A stretch of 53,326 nucleotides of DNA, from the NCBI RefSeq assembly GCF_019459305.1, contig NZ_JAIBES010000074.1:1-53326 (forward strand). The letters run 5' to 3'. Origin of the DNA: Sphingopyxis sp. (GTDB lineage: Bacteria; Pseudomonadota; Alphaproteobacteria; Sphingomonadales; Sphingomonadaceae). Below, in pieces: positions 1 through 8,795 of this stretch. Every line of letters starts with the position of its first letter. Position 1 is the stretch's first letter. The position numbers were made by a program, and so were the translations under genes. Below the pieces are notes generated by a model, which was given only the letters and a program-made list of their open reading frames with translations, was not told where the DNA came from and made no database searches.

Positions 1-67
1 TTTCGCCCGCCTCTGGGGCGTTCTATTGCTCGACCAGTTCGTTCCATCCGGCGCGCCGCGGTTGGGG

Positions 68-289
68 CTAACGCCCGGCGGCGGCCGCTTCGCGCGCCAC
101 ATTATCCAGCACCTGCGCCTTGCGTGCTTCGTCGCGGACAATAGCGCGGTCGGTCTTGATCCGCGCCGCGGCGTTCATATAGCCGAAGCGGCGGACAAGC
201 AACCCGACGAGTTCGCGGTCGACCTGATCGACCCCCGCACGCACATCGGTCATCGTTTCGCAGGCTTCGGGAGATTTGGCAGCGGTCAT
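68..289 (-). CDS. Chorismate mutase (AroQ class), C-terminus damaged at window edge
   Basis: A 73-residue reading frame matches helices 1 and 2 of AroQ chorismate mutase, which converts chorismate to prephenate for Phe/Tyr synthesis. Visible features are the start of the [15 protein letters not shown] helix, the arginine-lysine pair in AARIK, and [11 protein letters not shown]. The family is normally about 90-100 residues. Here a TAG at 68-70 ends the frame after AAAAGR. In the same frame and at the expected distance, WNELVEQ (26-46), typical of helix 3, follows and is ended by another TAG at 23-25. The gene therefore looks interrupted rather than naturally short, although the position at the window edge makes sequence error plausible. 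The start at 289 is chosen because the family begins a few residues before the first helix. It is divergent from rpsD. Family call good; integrity uncertain. Confidence 0.7.
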   Translation of the reverse strand: MTAAKSPEACETMTDVRAGVDQVDRELVGLLVRRFGYMNAAARIKTDRAIVRDEARKAQVLDNVAREAAAAGR

Positions 290-353
290 GCGCGCTGCCT
301 TTAGCGGTTTTTCCGATGCTGTCGAGGCACGCATCACGGCACGACTGCCGCGC

Positions 354-380
354 TTGACTTTGCCCCCCTCTCCGTCTAAC
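354..380 (+). promoter_or_regulatory. Possible sigma70-type promoter upstream of rpsD
   Basis: TTGACT at 354-359 and TCTAAC at 375-380 are separated by 15 bases, upstream of rpsD and divergent from the chorismate mutase. The -35 is close to consensus but the spacing is short, so this is a tentative call. Confidence 0.3.
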
Positions 381-515
381 CGCGCGCCTTCGCAATGGAC
401 CCCGCACCCCGGTGAAGCGGCGGTCGCATATGGCGTCGAGCCGGTCTCGATACCCATATGGTGCGACCCGGGACACGCCGAAATCTCTCGGCACATAGCA
501 AGTTGGAGACGACAT

Positions 516-1127
516 ATGTCGAAGCGCCATAGCGCCAAGTATAAACTCGACCGCCGGATGGGTGAAAACATCTGGGGTCGCCCGAAGAGCCCGGTCAACC
601 GCCGCGAATATGGCCCCGGCCAGCACGGTCAGCGCCGCAAGGGCAAGGTGTCCGATTTCGGCATCCAGCTGCGCGCAAAGCAGAAGCTGAAGGGCTATTA
701 CGGCGACATTACCGAAAAGCAGTTCAAGAAGAACTATTTCGAAGCCTCGCGGATGAAGGGCGACACCGGCCAGAACCTGATCGGCCTGCTCGAACGCCGC
801 CTCGACGCGGTGGTCTATCGCTCGAAATTCACTCCGACGATCTTCTCGGCGCGCCAGCTGGTCAGCCACGGTCACGTCTATGTGAACGGCGTCAAGTGCA
901 ACGTCGCCAGCCGCCTCGTGAAGCCGGGTGACGAAATCACCCTCGGGAAAAAGGCGCAGGAAATGGCGCTGGTCGCCGAAGCGCAGAGCCTGCCCGAGCG
1001 CGATCTGCCCGAATATCTGGCGATCGACGGCACCAAGGCCACTTACGTTCGCGTCCCGACGCTTGACGAAGTACCCTATCCGGTGAAGATGGAACCGAAC
1101 CTGGTCGTCGAATTCTATTCGCGCTGA
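516..1127 (+). CDS. rpsD: 30S ribosomal protein S4
   Basis: The 203-residue product is full length for S4, a primary 16S rRNA-binding protein of the small subunit body. It starts [20 protein letters not shown], has the N-terminal S4 domain (about 3-92) with GPGQHGQRR, and the S4 RNA-binding fold (about 93-155) with [26 protein letters not shown] and the KPGDEI segment. The zinc-binding cysteines found in some S4 proteins are absent, as in other alphaproteobacteria. The ATG at 516 is chosen over longer upstream frames because of the family N-terminus and the GGAG at 505-508. The gene stands alone and is followed by a hairpin terminator. S4 commonly represses its own operon translation in other bacteria; no such site is recognised here. 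Confidence 0.98.
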   Translation: MSKRHSAKYKLDRRMGENIWGRPKSPVNRREYGPGQHGQRRKGKVSDFGIQLRAKQKLKGYYGDITEKQFKKNYFEASRMKGDTGQNLIGLLERRLDAVVYRSKFTPTIFSARQLVSHGHVYVNGVKCNVASRLVKPGDEITLGKKAQEMALVAEAQSLPERDLPEYLAIDGTKATYVRVPTLDEVPYPVKMEPNLVVEFYSR

Positions 1128-1154
1128 TCCGGTTCCCACCGAAACGATTTCATC

Positions 1155-1184
1155 AAGGGCGGTCCGCAAGGGCCGCCCTTCTTG
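1155..1184 (+). terminator. Rho-independent-type terminator after rpsD
   Basis: An 8-bp stem (AAGGGCGG at 1155-1162 with CCGCCCTT at 1173-1180) is followed by CTTG. It sits 27 bases after the rpsD stop. Confidence 0.7.
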
Positions 1185-1244
1185 CATGAGCGCGCCCCGG
1201 CTGGCACAAGCCGGTTCATCACGAACAAGCCTCAAGGATATGTC

Positions 1245-2930
1245 ATGCTTCGTTTCCCGCGAACGACCGCAGCGCTTGCGCTTCTTTTGACCGTTGCCGC
1301 ATGCAACGCGTCCGACAAGAACGCCGCGTCGCAGGTCGCCATCCCCGACGTCGAAATCCCCGAACTGTCGCTCGCGACGTTGCAGGAGATCACGAAGGAG
1401 CTGTCGCTCGATTCCTATGAAGGCCGCGCACCCGGCACACCCGGCGAGGAAAAGACCGTCGCCTATCTGATCAAGAAATATCAGGAAGCGGGGCTGAAGC
1501 CCGGAAACAACGGCAGCTGGACGCAGGATGTGCCGCTGGTCGAGATCACTGCGAAGAACGCGACACCGCTGACCTTCACCGGCGGGAAGGCGCCGGTCAC
1601 TGCCCAATATGCCAAGGATTATGTGGCGTTCAGCTATCGCGTGCAGCCGACGACCGAGGTCAAGGATAGCGACGTCGTCTTTGTCGGTTACGGCATCAAT
1701 GCCCCCGAAAAGGGCTGGAACGATTATGCCGGGCTTGATGTGAAGGGGAAGACCGTCGTCGTCCTCGTCAACGACCCCGACTGGCAGACCGCCGAAGCCA
1801 AGGGCGAATTCAATGGCCGCGCGATGACCTATTATGGCCGCTGGTCGTACAAATATGAAGAAGCGGCGCGCCAGGGCGCCGCGGCGGTGCTGATCGTCCA
1901 CGACACCGAACCTGCCGCCTATGGCTGGAACGTCGTCGAATCGAGCAACACCGGCACCCAATATCTGGCCGAAAGCAAGGACGGCGGCGCGAGTCAGACG
2001 GTCGCCAACGGCTGGATCCAGTTGCCCAAAGCGAAGGAATTGTTCGCGAGCGCCGGACAAGATTTCGACGCGGTGCGCGAAGCAGCGAAGAAGAAGGGCT
2101 TCAAACCCGTCGCGCTGACCGGCGTGAAGGCCAACTTCGGCTTTGACAACGAGATTGCCAAGAAGATGTCGCGCAACGTCATCGGCGTGCTGCCGGGCGC
2201 CAAGCGCCCTGACGAATATGTACTTTATACCGGCCATTGGGACCATCTTGGCCGCTGCACGCCCGTCGCTGGCGACGACATCTGCAACGGCGCGGTCGAC
2301 AATGCGACCGGCATCGCGGGCTTGGTGACGCTGGCGCAAGCGTTCAACAAAGCGGGGGCGCCCGACCGCAGCATCGTGTTCCTTGCGGTGACCGCCGAGG
2401 AATCGGGGCTGCTCGGATCGAAATATTATGCCGAAAATCCAGTGTTCCCGCTGTCGCAGACCGTCGGCGGGGTCAATATGGACGCACTCAACTCGGTCGG
2501 GCCAGCGAAGGACATCGTGGTCGTCGGCGGCGGCAAGTCCGAACTCGACGCCTATGTCGAAAAGCTCGCGAGGATGGAAGGCCGCACGGTCAAGGCCGAG
2601 CCGACTCCCGAAAAGGGCTTTTACTATCGGTCGGATCACTTCAGCTTTGCCAAGCTGGGCGTGCCGATGTTCAATTTCGGAAGCGGCGACGAGCTGGTCG
2701 AGGGCGGCGTCGAAGCGGGCCAGAAAGCGTCGGAAGATTATGAAAAGAACCGCTATCACGCGCCGGGCGACGAATATGAGGCGATCACAAACTGGGGCGG
2801 CATGATGGCCGACCTGCGCCTCTATTACGCCGCGGGCCGCATGCTGGCGATGACCGACGCGTGGCCGAACTGGGTCGAAGGCGACGAATTCCGCGCCGCC
2901 CGCGACAAGTCGCGCAGCGCCGCGAAATAG
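1245..2930 (+). CDS. M28-family zinc metallopeptidase, lipoprotein
   Basis: The 561-residue protein begins with a lipoprotein signal (TVAAC lipobox; cysteine near residue 20), so it is probably anchored in the envelope facing the periplasm. Residues about 130-310 form a protease-associated (PA) insert. The M28 core then shows the co-catalytic zinc ligands and base in order: HWDHLG (about 330), NGAVDNATG (about 352), TAEES (about 384), NMDALN (about 411) and SDHFSF (about 464). M28 enzymes are aminopeptidases or carboxypeptidases; the substrate cannot be told from sequence. The ATG at 1245 is chosen because it places the signal peptide at the N-terminus. A palindromic repeat follows it. Confidence 0.92.
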   Translation: MLRFPRTTAALALLLTVAACNASDKNAASQVAIPDVEIPELSLATLQEITKELSLDSYEGRAPGTPGEEKTVAYLIKKYQEAGLKPGNNGSWTQDVPLVEITAKNATPLTFTGGKAPVTAQYAKDYVAFSYRVQPTTEVKDSDVVFVGYGINAPEKGWNDYAGLDVKGKTVVVLVNDPDWQTAEAKGEFNGRAMTYYGRWSYKYEEAARQGAAAVLIVHDTEPAAYGWNVVESSNTGTQYLAESKDGGASQTVANGWIQLPKAKELFASAGQDFDAVREAAKKKGFKPVALTGVKANFGFDNEIAKKMSRNVIGVLPGAKRPDEYVLYTGHWDHLGRCTPVAGDDICNGAVDNATGIAGLVTLAQAFNKAGAPDRSIVFLAVTAEESGLLGSKYYAENPVFPLSQTVGGVNMDALNSVGPAKDIVVVGGGKSELDAYVEKLARMEGRTVKAEPTPEKGFYYRSDHFSFAKLGVPMFNFGSGDELVEGGVEAGQKASEDYEKNRYHAPGDEYEAITNWGGMMADLRLYYAAGRMLAMTDAWPNWVEGDEFRAARDKSRSAAK

Positions 2931-2940
2931 TTCCTGCGCT

Positions 2941-3022
2941 CGTCATTGCGAGGAGCCAAGCGACGCGGCAATCCAGAGTAGCGTAAACCCCTCTGGATTG
3001 CGTCGCTCAGCTCGCAATGACG
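2941..3022. repeat. Dispersed palindromic repeat, CGTCATTGCG class, copy 1
   Basis: Outer arms CGTCATTGCGAG (2941-2952) and CTCGCAATGACG (3011-3022) are perfect inverse complements. A nested pair GCAATCCAGA (2968-2977) and TCTGGATTGC (2992-3001) makes a long hairpin. Two related copies lie at 28840-28921 and 48743-48838. All three are intergenic. Confidence 0.85.
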
Positions 3023-3050
3023 AAACAGGGAAATTGAGGACTTCGACCGC

Positions 3051-4034
<984 letters not shown>

Positions 4035-4041
4035 CGCACCC

Positions 4042-4893
4042 ATGACCCGCACGATCACCGTCGCTGCCTTGCAGCTTCCCCTGCCCGGCCCCGTTCAGCG
4101 CAATATCGAGGCCGTCACTGCCCTCGTCGCGGACGCGGCAGCGCAAGGCGCGCAAATCATCCTGCCGCCCGAACTGTTCGAAGGGCCGTATTTCTGTCAG
4201 GCCGAGGATGAAGCGCTGTTCGCCTCAGCCCGCCCGACTGCCGAACACCCCAGCGTCATCGCGATGCAGGCGCTCGCCGCCAAGCTGAAGGTCGCGATCC
4301 CGACGAGCTTTTTCGAGCGCGACGGGCCGCATTATTACAACACGCTCGCGATGATCGGCCCCGATGGCGCGATCATGGGCACCTATCGCAAAAGCCATAT
4401 CCCCGACGGCCCGGGCTATGAAGAAAAATACTATTTCCGCCCCGGCAACACAGGCTTCAAGGTGTGGGATATGTTTGGCGCGCGGATCGGGGTCGGGGTG
4501 TGTTGGGACCAATGGTATCCCGAATGTGCGCGCGCGATGGCGTTGATGGGCGCCGAATTGCTGTTTTATCCGACCGCGATCGGCAGCGAGCCTTACGACG
4601 CCGACCTCGACACCAGCCGCATGTGGCGCCGCGCGATGCAGGGGCATGCGGTGTCGAACTGCATGCCGGTGATCGCCGCCAACCGCATCGGGACCGAAGG
4701 CGGCGCCAATTTCTACGGCCACAGCTTCATCAGCGACGAATGGGGCGATTTGACGCAGCAATTTGGCGCCAGCGAATCTGGCGTGCTGATCGAAACGATC
4801 GACCTCGATCGCGCCACAAGGCATCGCGCGGGGATGGGATTTTTCCGCGACCGGCGCCCGCAGCTTTACGGACGGTTGGTCGAGGATATCTGA
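4042..4893 (+). CDS. aguB: N-carbamoylputrescine amidase
   Basis: The 283-residue nitrilase-superfamily protein hydrolyses N-carbamoylputrescine to putrescine, CO2 and ammonia. The catalytic Glu-Lys-Cys triad is visible: E44 in LPPELFEG, K117 in YRKSHIPDGPGYEEK, and C154 in GVCWDQWYPE. The GPGYEEKYYF sequence after the lysine is typical of AguB rather than of other carbamoylases. ATG at 4042 is used because upstream in-frame codons lie inside aguA. Together with aguA it supplies putrescine, the likely substrate family for the polyamine genes at 50.4-53.2 kb. Confidence 0.95.
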   Translation: MTRTITVAALQLPLPGPVQRNIEAVTALVADAAAQGAQIILPPELFEGPYFCQAEDEALFASARPTAEHPSVIAMQALAAKLKVAIPTSFFERDGPHYYNTLAMIGPDGAIMGTYRKSHIPDGPGYEEKYYFRPGNTGFKVWDMFGARIGVGVCWDQWYPECARAMALMGAELLFYPTAIGSEPYDADLDTSRMWRRAMQGHAVSNCMPVIAANRIGTEGGANFYGHSFISDEWGDLTQQFGASESGVLIETIDLDRATRHRAGMGFFRDRRPQLYGRLVEDI

Positions 4894-4908
4894 CGCCGCG
4901 AACCGCGT

Positions 4909-5538
4909 TCAGCTTTCGAAATGGCGGATGCTTTCCAGATCGGCGCGATCAAGTGGCTGGGTGAGCCACAGCCCGCCGCGACCGGCTCGCGACCAGCGCA
5001 CAATGGCGCGGCGCTTGATCCCGCCGGGCAGGATCAGGTCGATCTCCTTGCCGACCTCGAAATGGCCATCGTGGAGAAAACCCGCACCATGCTGTGACAG
5101 ATCGACCAACTCGATGTTGCCCGTCCCTTCATCGGTCACCGTCTGCGCGCGGCTGTGCACCGGCAGGCGCGGCTGGCGATAGCCGGTCGCGCGCTGCTCC
5201 GCGGCCAGTTGCTTCAGGACGTCGGCGACATCGACTTCCTTGTCGAACGCGACGCCGCAGCGTCCACCCTCGGACCAGACGACCTTGCCGCGCAGATTTA
5301 CCGTGTCGGACAGTGCAATTTCCAGCTTTTCGCCGATGCTGATCGGCACATCGGCGGCCAGCATCATGCCCCGGTCGGAAATGTTACGGACGCGCCACAG
5401 GCCGGCGTCGCCATTGCGATTGATCTTCGCAATGCGCCAGACCGTGCGATAGCGATCGGCACCGCGGCGATCACTGGCGGCGGCGTTGTCGCACTCCTCA
5501 TTCGGGTCCGACAAACGGGTTTGTCTCATGTCGTCCAC
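4909..5538 (-). CDS. Tandem PilZ-domain protein
   Basis: The 209-residue protein has two PilZ-like domains. The first (about 20-100) contains an arginine cluster DRRGADRYR and NISDRG, corresponding to the RxxxR and D/NxSxxG c-di-GMP-binding motifs. The second (about 125-205) has DLSQHG and the same WSRAGRGGLW beta pattern, but its arginine motif is weak (RQPRL), so it may not bind nucleotide. No signal peptide or membrane segment is seen, so it is cytoplasmic. It converges on aguB with only 15 bases between stops. The partner or process controlled is unknown. Confidence 0.85.
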   Translation of the reverse strand: MDDMRQTRLSDPNEECDNAAASDRRGADRYRTVWRIAKINRNGDAGLWRVRNISDRGMMLAADVPISIGEKLEIALSDTVNLRGKVVWSEGGRCGVAFDKEVDVADVLKQLAAEQRATGYRQPRLPVHSRAQTVTDEGTGNIELVDLSQHGAGFLHDGHFEVGKEIDLILPGGIKRRAIVRWSRAGRGGLWLTQPLDRADLESIRHFES

Positions 5539-5841
5539 CTTATCGCAGCCGCGTCAGCAAGAACCGGCAAGTCCCGAAAACAATTGCAAAATTCGCAAAA
5601 CGAGGCTGGTTCCAATATCAAAATTTTCATTATTATTCAATATCCATACAGATCGTAGTTAATGATTTCAGTCAAATTTTCCGAACCACTGGCCAAGCTT
5701 GTGCGCCAACCGTGAATAAATTTCGTATTTTGCATGATTTAACGGTGCCACCGCGGCGACATTAAGCGCCAGACTGGCAGCATCGCGTCAAAAGCGCGCG
5801 CCGAGCGCAGATCGGAGTCCGAGTAATGTCGAAGAATCCGA
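5539..5841. other. Gene-free, AT-rich intergenic stretch
   Basis: These 303 bases between the PilZ gene and tRNA-Leu hold no convincing gene. About 5575-5750 is markedly AT-rich compared with everything around it, with runs such as AATATCAAAATTTTC and TTATTATTCAATATCC. It is the upstream region of the minus-strand PilZ gene and the downstream region of the tRNA, so it probably holds the PilZ promoter. I could not assign a specific site. Confidence 0.6.
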
Positions 5842-5926
5842 TGGTGCCCCTGGCCGGACTCGAACCAGCACTCCTTGCGGAACCGCATTTTGAGTGCGGC
5901 GCGTCTACCAATTTCACCACAGGGGC
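5842..5926 (-). tRNA. tRNA-Leu, anticodon CAA
   Basis: The minus strand folds as a class II tRNA of 85 bases including an encoded CCA. It has a GCCCCTG acceptor arm pairing with CAGGGGC, anticodon stem CCGCA/TGCGG with loop CTCAAAA (anticodon CAA), a variable arm, and the TGGTTCGAGTCC T-arm. It reads UUG codons. Confidence 0.97.
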
Positions 5927-6045
5927 CCGTGGACGGCGGTCTGGCCGGAACTGATTCCCGCCGGACGACCGATGCGAAGGTGCCGTTGCCACAGAAAGGT
6001 GGTTTTAGTCTAGTGGATAAGCGGCATCGTGCATAAGACGGGGAC

Positions 6046-7155
6046 ATGACCGACAAGCCCAAGGCAGCCTCTGCCCTATCGTCCCGTCCCGCGCAATCGA
6101 CCCGCGCCAAGCCAGACGCCGCGCCGACCTTCGGGGCCGGACGGATCGCGCTGGCCGCGGTGGTCGTCATCGCCATCATCGGCGTCGCGTGGCTCGCCGT
6201 CACCCTGACGCGCTTTTTCATGCTGGTGTTCGCGGCGATCGTGCTGGGCGCGATTTTCGACGCGATTGCGGGCTGGCTGGTTCGCCGGACCAAGATGAAG
6301 CGCGGCTTCGCGCTCGCCGGCTCGGTCGTCGGCATCATCGCGATCTTTACCGGCGCGTTCGTCCTGTTCGGATCGCAGCTCGCCAGCGAGGTCGACACGA
6401 TCCGCGAGCAGGTGCCGCGCGCGCTGCAGGGGGTCGAAGCCTTCCTCGATCGCTACGGCCTCGGTACGCGGGTTCGCGAACTCGCCGAGGTTGGCGGAAA
6501 CGATATTTCGCAGCTCGTCTCCCAGGCGGGCGGTTACGCGCTGGCGGCGGGCAGCGGCATCGCCGATTTTGTACTCGTGCTGGTCGCCGCGATCTTCCTC
6601 GCCAGCGACCCTGCAACCTATCGCCGCGGCCTGTTGCTGCTGATGCCCGCGAAGGCAGAGAAGACCGCTTCACTGGCGCTCGACGACGCCGCTCGCGGAC
6701 TGAAGGGCTGGATGGTTGGACAAGCCGTATCGTCGCTCGTCGTCGCGGCCTTGACCGGCGCCGGGCTGGCGCTGCTCGGGGTGCCGGCTGCCGGCGGGCT
6801 AGGGCTGATCGCCGGGCTGCTCGACGTGATCCCGATGATCGGTCCGATCATCGCGGGCATCCCCGCAGTGCTCCTCGCCTTCACCGTCTCGCCCGCCACC
6901 GCGCTTTGGACGCTCGTTCTGTTCCTGGTGATCCAGCAGTTGCAGGGCAATTTCCTGCAACCGATGATCCAGAAACAGGCGGTCGACGTCCCGCCCGCGG
7001 TACTCCTGTTCGCGGTGGTCGCCGCAGGGGTGCTGTTCGGCTTCCTCGGCGTGCTGCTGGCGGCGCCGCTGACGGTCGTGGTCTATGTGCTGGTGCAGCG
7101 CGTGTATGTGAAGACGTTGCTGGGCAAGGATATTAAGATCGCTGGAGCGGATTGA
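6046..7155 (+). CDS. AI-2E family (PerM/TqsA-like) transporter
   Basis: The 369-residue polytopic membrane protein has hydrophobic segments near 30-75 (two), 85-110, 165-190, and a cluster from 220 to 360. The family signature region shows LLDVIPMIGPIIAGIPA (about 260-276) and QQLQGNFLQPMIQ, both typical of AI-2E transporters. The family includes an exporter of the quorum signal AI-2 and several Na+/H+ or undefined permeases, so the substrate is open. A short hydrophilic N-terminus rich in Ala/Ser/Pro precedes the first helix. It is divergent from tRNA-Leu and converges on an aldehyde dehydrogenase with a hairpin between them. Confidence 0.9.
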   Translation: MTDKPKAASALSSRPAQSTRAKPDAAPTFGAGRIALAAVVVIAIIGVAWLAVTLTRFFMLVFAAIVLGAIFDAIAGWLVRRTKMKRGFALAGSVVGIIAIFTGAFVLFGSQLASEVDTIREQVPRALQGVEAFLDRYGLGTRVRELAEVGGNDISQLVSQAGGYALAAGSGIADFVLVLVAAIFLASDPATYRRGLLLLMPAKAEKTASLALDDAARGLKGWMVGQAVSSLVVAALTGAGLALLGVPAAGGLGLIAGLLDVIPMIGPIIAGIPAVLLAFTVSPATALWTLVLFLVIQQLQGNFLQPMIQKQAVDVPPAVLLFAVVAAGVLFGFLGVLLAAPLTVVVYVLVQRVYVKTLLGKDIKIAGAD

Positions 7156-7159
7156 GACC

Positions 7160-7182
7160 TCCCCTCCCTGCAAGGGAGGGGA
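7160..7182. terminator. Perfect hairpin between convergent genes
   Basis: TCCCCTCCCT (7160-7169), loop GCA, AGGGAGGGGA (7173-7182): a perfect 10-bp stem between the AI-2E transporter and the aldehyde dehydrogenase. It has no clear T-tract on either side but sits where a bidirectional terminator is expected. Confidence 0.6.
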
Positions 7183-7186
7183 ACGC

Positions 7187-8638
7187 CTACTTCTTCAATT
7201 CCTTCGCCAGCGTCTTTGCCGTCGCCTTGCCATAGGGCGGCTTGAACCCCGCCAGCCCGGCGACATCCAGCTTCGGCTGCCGATACACCGCCCGCGCATG
7301 GCTGAACGTGCGGAAGCCGTCAATACCGTGATAATTGCCCATCCCTGACGGCCCGACGCCACCGAAGGGCAGATCCTCCATCGCATTGTGGAACAGCACG
7401 TCGTTGACCGTCACCCCGCCCGAGATGGTGCGGCTCAGCACACGGTCCTCCTCGCTCTTGTCCTGCCCGAAATAATAGAGACCGAGCGGCCGGTCGTTGG
7501 CGTTCACATAATCGATCGCGTCGTCGATCGTTTTGTACGTCTTGACCGGCAGGATCGGGCCGAAGATTTCCTCCTGCATCACCTTCATATCGTCGGTCGG
7601 GTTGCGCACGATATGGAGTGGCATCTTGTGGCCGTTCGAGCTGGCAAAATCTTCGCCGCCCGGATTGACCTCGATCACCTCGGCGCCCTTTTCGCGCGCG
7701 TCGGTCAGATAGGATTGCAGCCGGTCGTAATTGCGCGTGTTGACCACCGACGTGTAATCATCGTTGGCGAGGAGCGTCGGATAGAGCGCCGCCGCGCCCT
7801 TGGTGACGCTGTCGATCACGTCGCCCTCCTGATCCTCGGCGACGAGCAGATAATCGGGGGCGAGGCAGATCTGCCCGGCGTTCATCATCTTGCCGAGTGC
7901 GACGCGCTGCCCGACCAGCTCCTTGTTCGCGCTGCGCCCGATAAAAGTCGGCGATTTGCCGCCCAGTTCCAGTGTCACCGGAACGAGATTGTCCGCCGCG
8001 GCGCGCATGATATGGCGCCCGACGCTCGTCGCGCCGGTGAAGATCATATGGTCGAAAGCGAGTTTCGAGAAAGCCACGCCGACGTCGGCGTCGCCGGTGA
8101 ACACCGCCATCTCGGTCTCGTCGAAATATTCGGGCACCAGCCGCGCGATCAGCGCCGAGACATTCTCGGTGAACTCGCTCGGCTTGATCATCGCGCGGTT
8201 GCCCGCGGCCAATATGCCCGCCATTGGCACAAACACCATGCCGACCGGGAAATTCCACGGCGCGACGACGCCGACGACGCCCTTGGGCTGAAACTGTACC
8301 TCAGCCTTCGCCCCAAGCAGCCCCAGCGGGAAGGTCGGCTTGCGCTTCTCGCCCTTCGCCCAGCTCGCCATATGCTTTTTCGCATGCTTCAGCGCACTGA
8401 CCGACGGCATGATGTCGGTCATCAACGTCTGCTCGCGGCTGCGATGCCCGAAATCCTCGCTGACCGCCTTGGCAAAATCCTCGGCATGATCGACGAGCAA
8501 CGCGAGCGCGCGGTCGATGCGATCGGTGCGGACCGCAAGACTCTCGGGCATCGCCGCGGTAAAGCTCGCCTTTTGCGCGGCGAGCACTTGGCCCATCCGC
8601 TGCGTTTCCCCGGTGATATTGCTTGCGACCGTTGCCAT
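7187..8638 (-). CDS. Coniferyl-aldehyde-type aldehyde dehydrogenase
   Basis: The 483-residue NAD(P)-dependent aldehyde dehydrogenase oxidises aldehydes to acids. It shows VVAPWNFPVGM and KPSEFTEN in the nucleotide-binding domain, VTLELGGKSP with the general-base glutamate, and the catalytic cysteine in NAGQICLAPDYLL. The APDY after the cysteine and the C-terminal PFGGVGPSGMGNYHG are typical of the coniferyl aldehyde dehydrogenase subgroup, which also includes long-chain fatty aldehyde enzymes, so the exact substrate is not established. ATG at 8638 is preferred because a GGGAG lies 8-12 bases upstream. It is divergent from the thiolase gene. Confidence 0.9.
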   Translation of the reverse strand: MATVASNITGETQRMGQVLAAQKASFTAAMPESLAVRTDRIDRALALLVDHAEDFAKAVSEDFGHRSREQTLMTDIMPSVSALKHAKKHMASWAKGEKRKPTFPLGLLGAKAEVQFQPKGVVGVVAPWNFPVGMVFVPMAGILAAGNRAMIKPSEFTENVSALIARLVPEYFDETEMAVFTGDADVGVAFSKLAFDHMIFTGATSVGRHIMRAAADNLVPVTLELGGKSPTFIGRSANKELVGQRVALGKMMNAGQICLAPDYLLVAEDQEGDVIDSVTKGAAALYPTLLANDDYTSVVNTRNYDRLQSYLTDAREKGAEVIEVNPGGEDFASSNGHKMPLHIVRNPTDDMKVMQEEIFGPILPVKTYKTIDDAIDYVNANDRPLGLYYFGQDKSEEDRVLSRTISGGVTVNDVLFHNAMEDLPFGGVGPSGMGNYHGIDGFRTFSHARAVYRQPKLDVAGLAGFKPPYGKATAKTLAKELKK

Positions 8639-8795
8639 TGCCCGTCTCCCTGATTTGATGGCGCGTGTTTGATCATGAGCCGCGGCGGGTTGCAAGATGA
8701 AACCGGCTGCTTATCTCCGTTCAGCCCCTTTCGCAGTTGCAGCAATTCCGCTATTCGACCCGCCGATCCTGTTTTCCCTTACGGAGTCTTGTCCC

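Noticed and set aside
102..2759. An 885-codon open stretch on the minus strand opposite rpsD and the M28 peptidase
   Set aside because: It runs opposite two well-supported genes, its protein has no recognisable domain and is rich in Arg/His/Gly, as antisense frames of GC-rich genes are.
7388..8653. Open frame of 421 codons opposite the aldehyde dehydrogenase
   Set aside because: Antisense artefact; the minus-strand gene has complete catalytic motifs.
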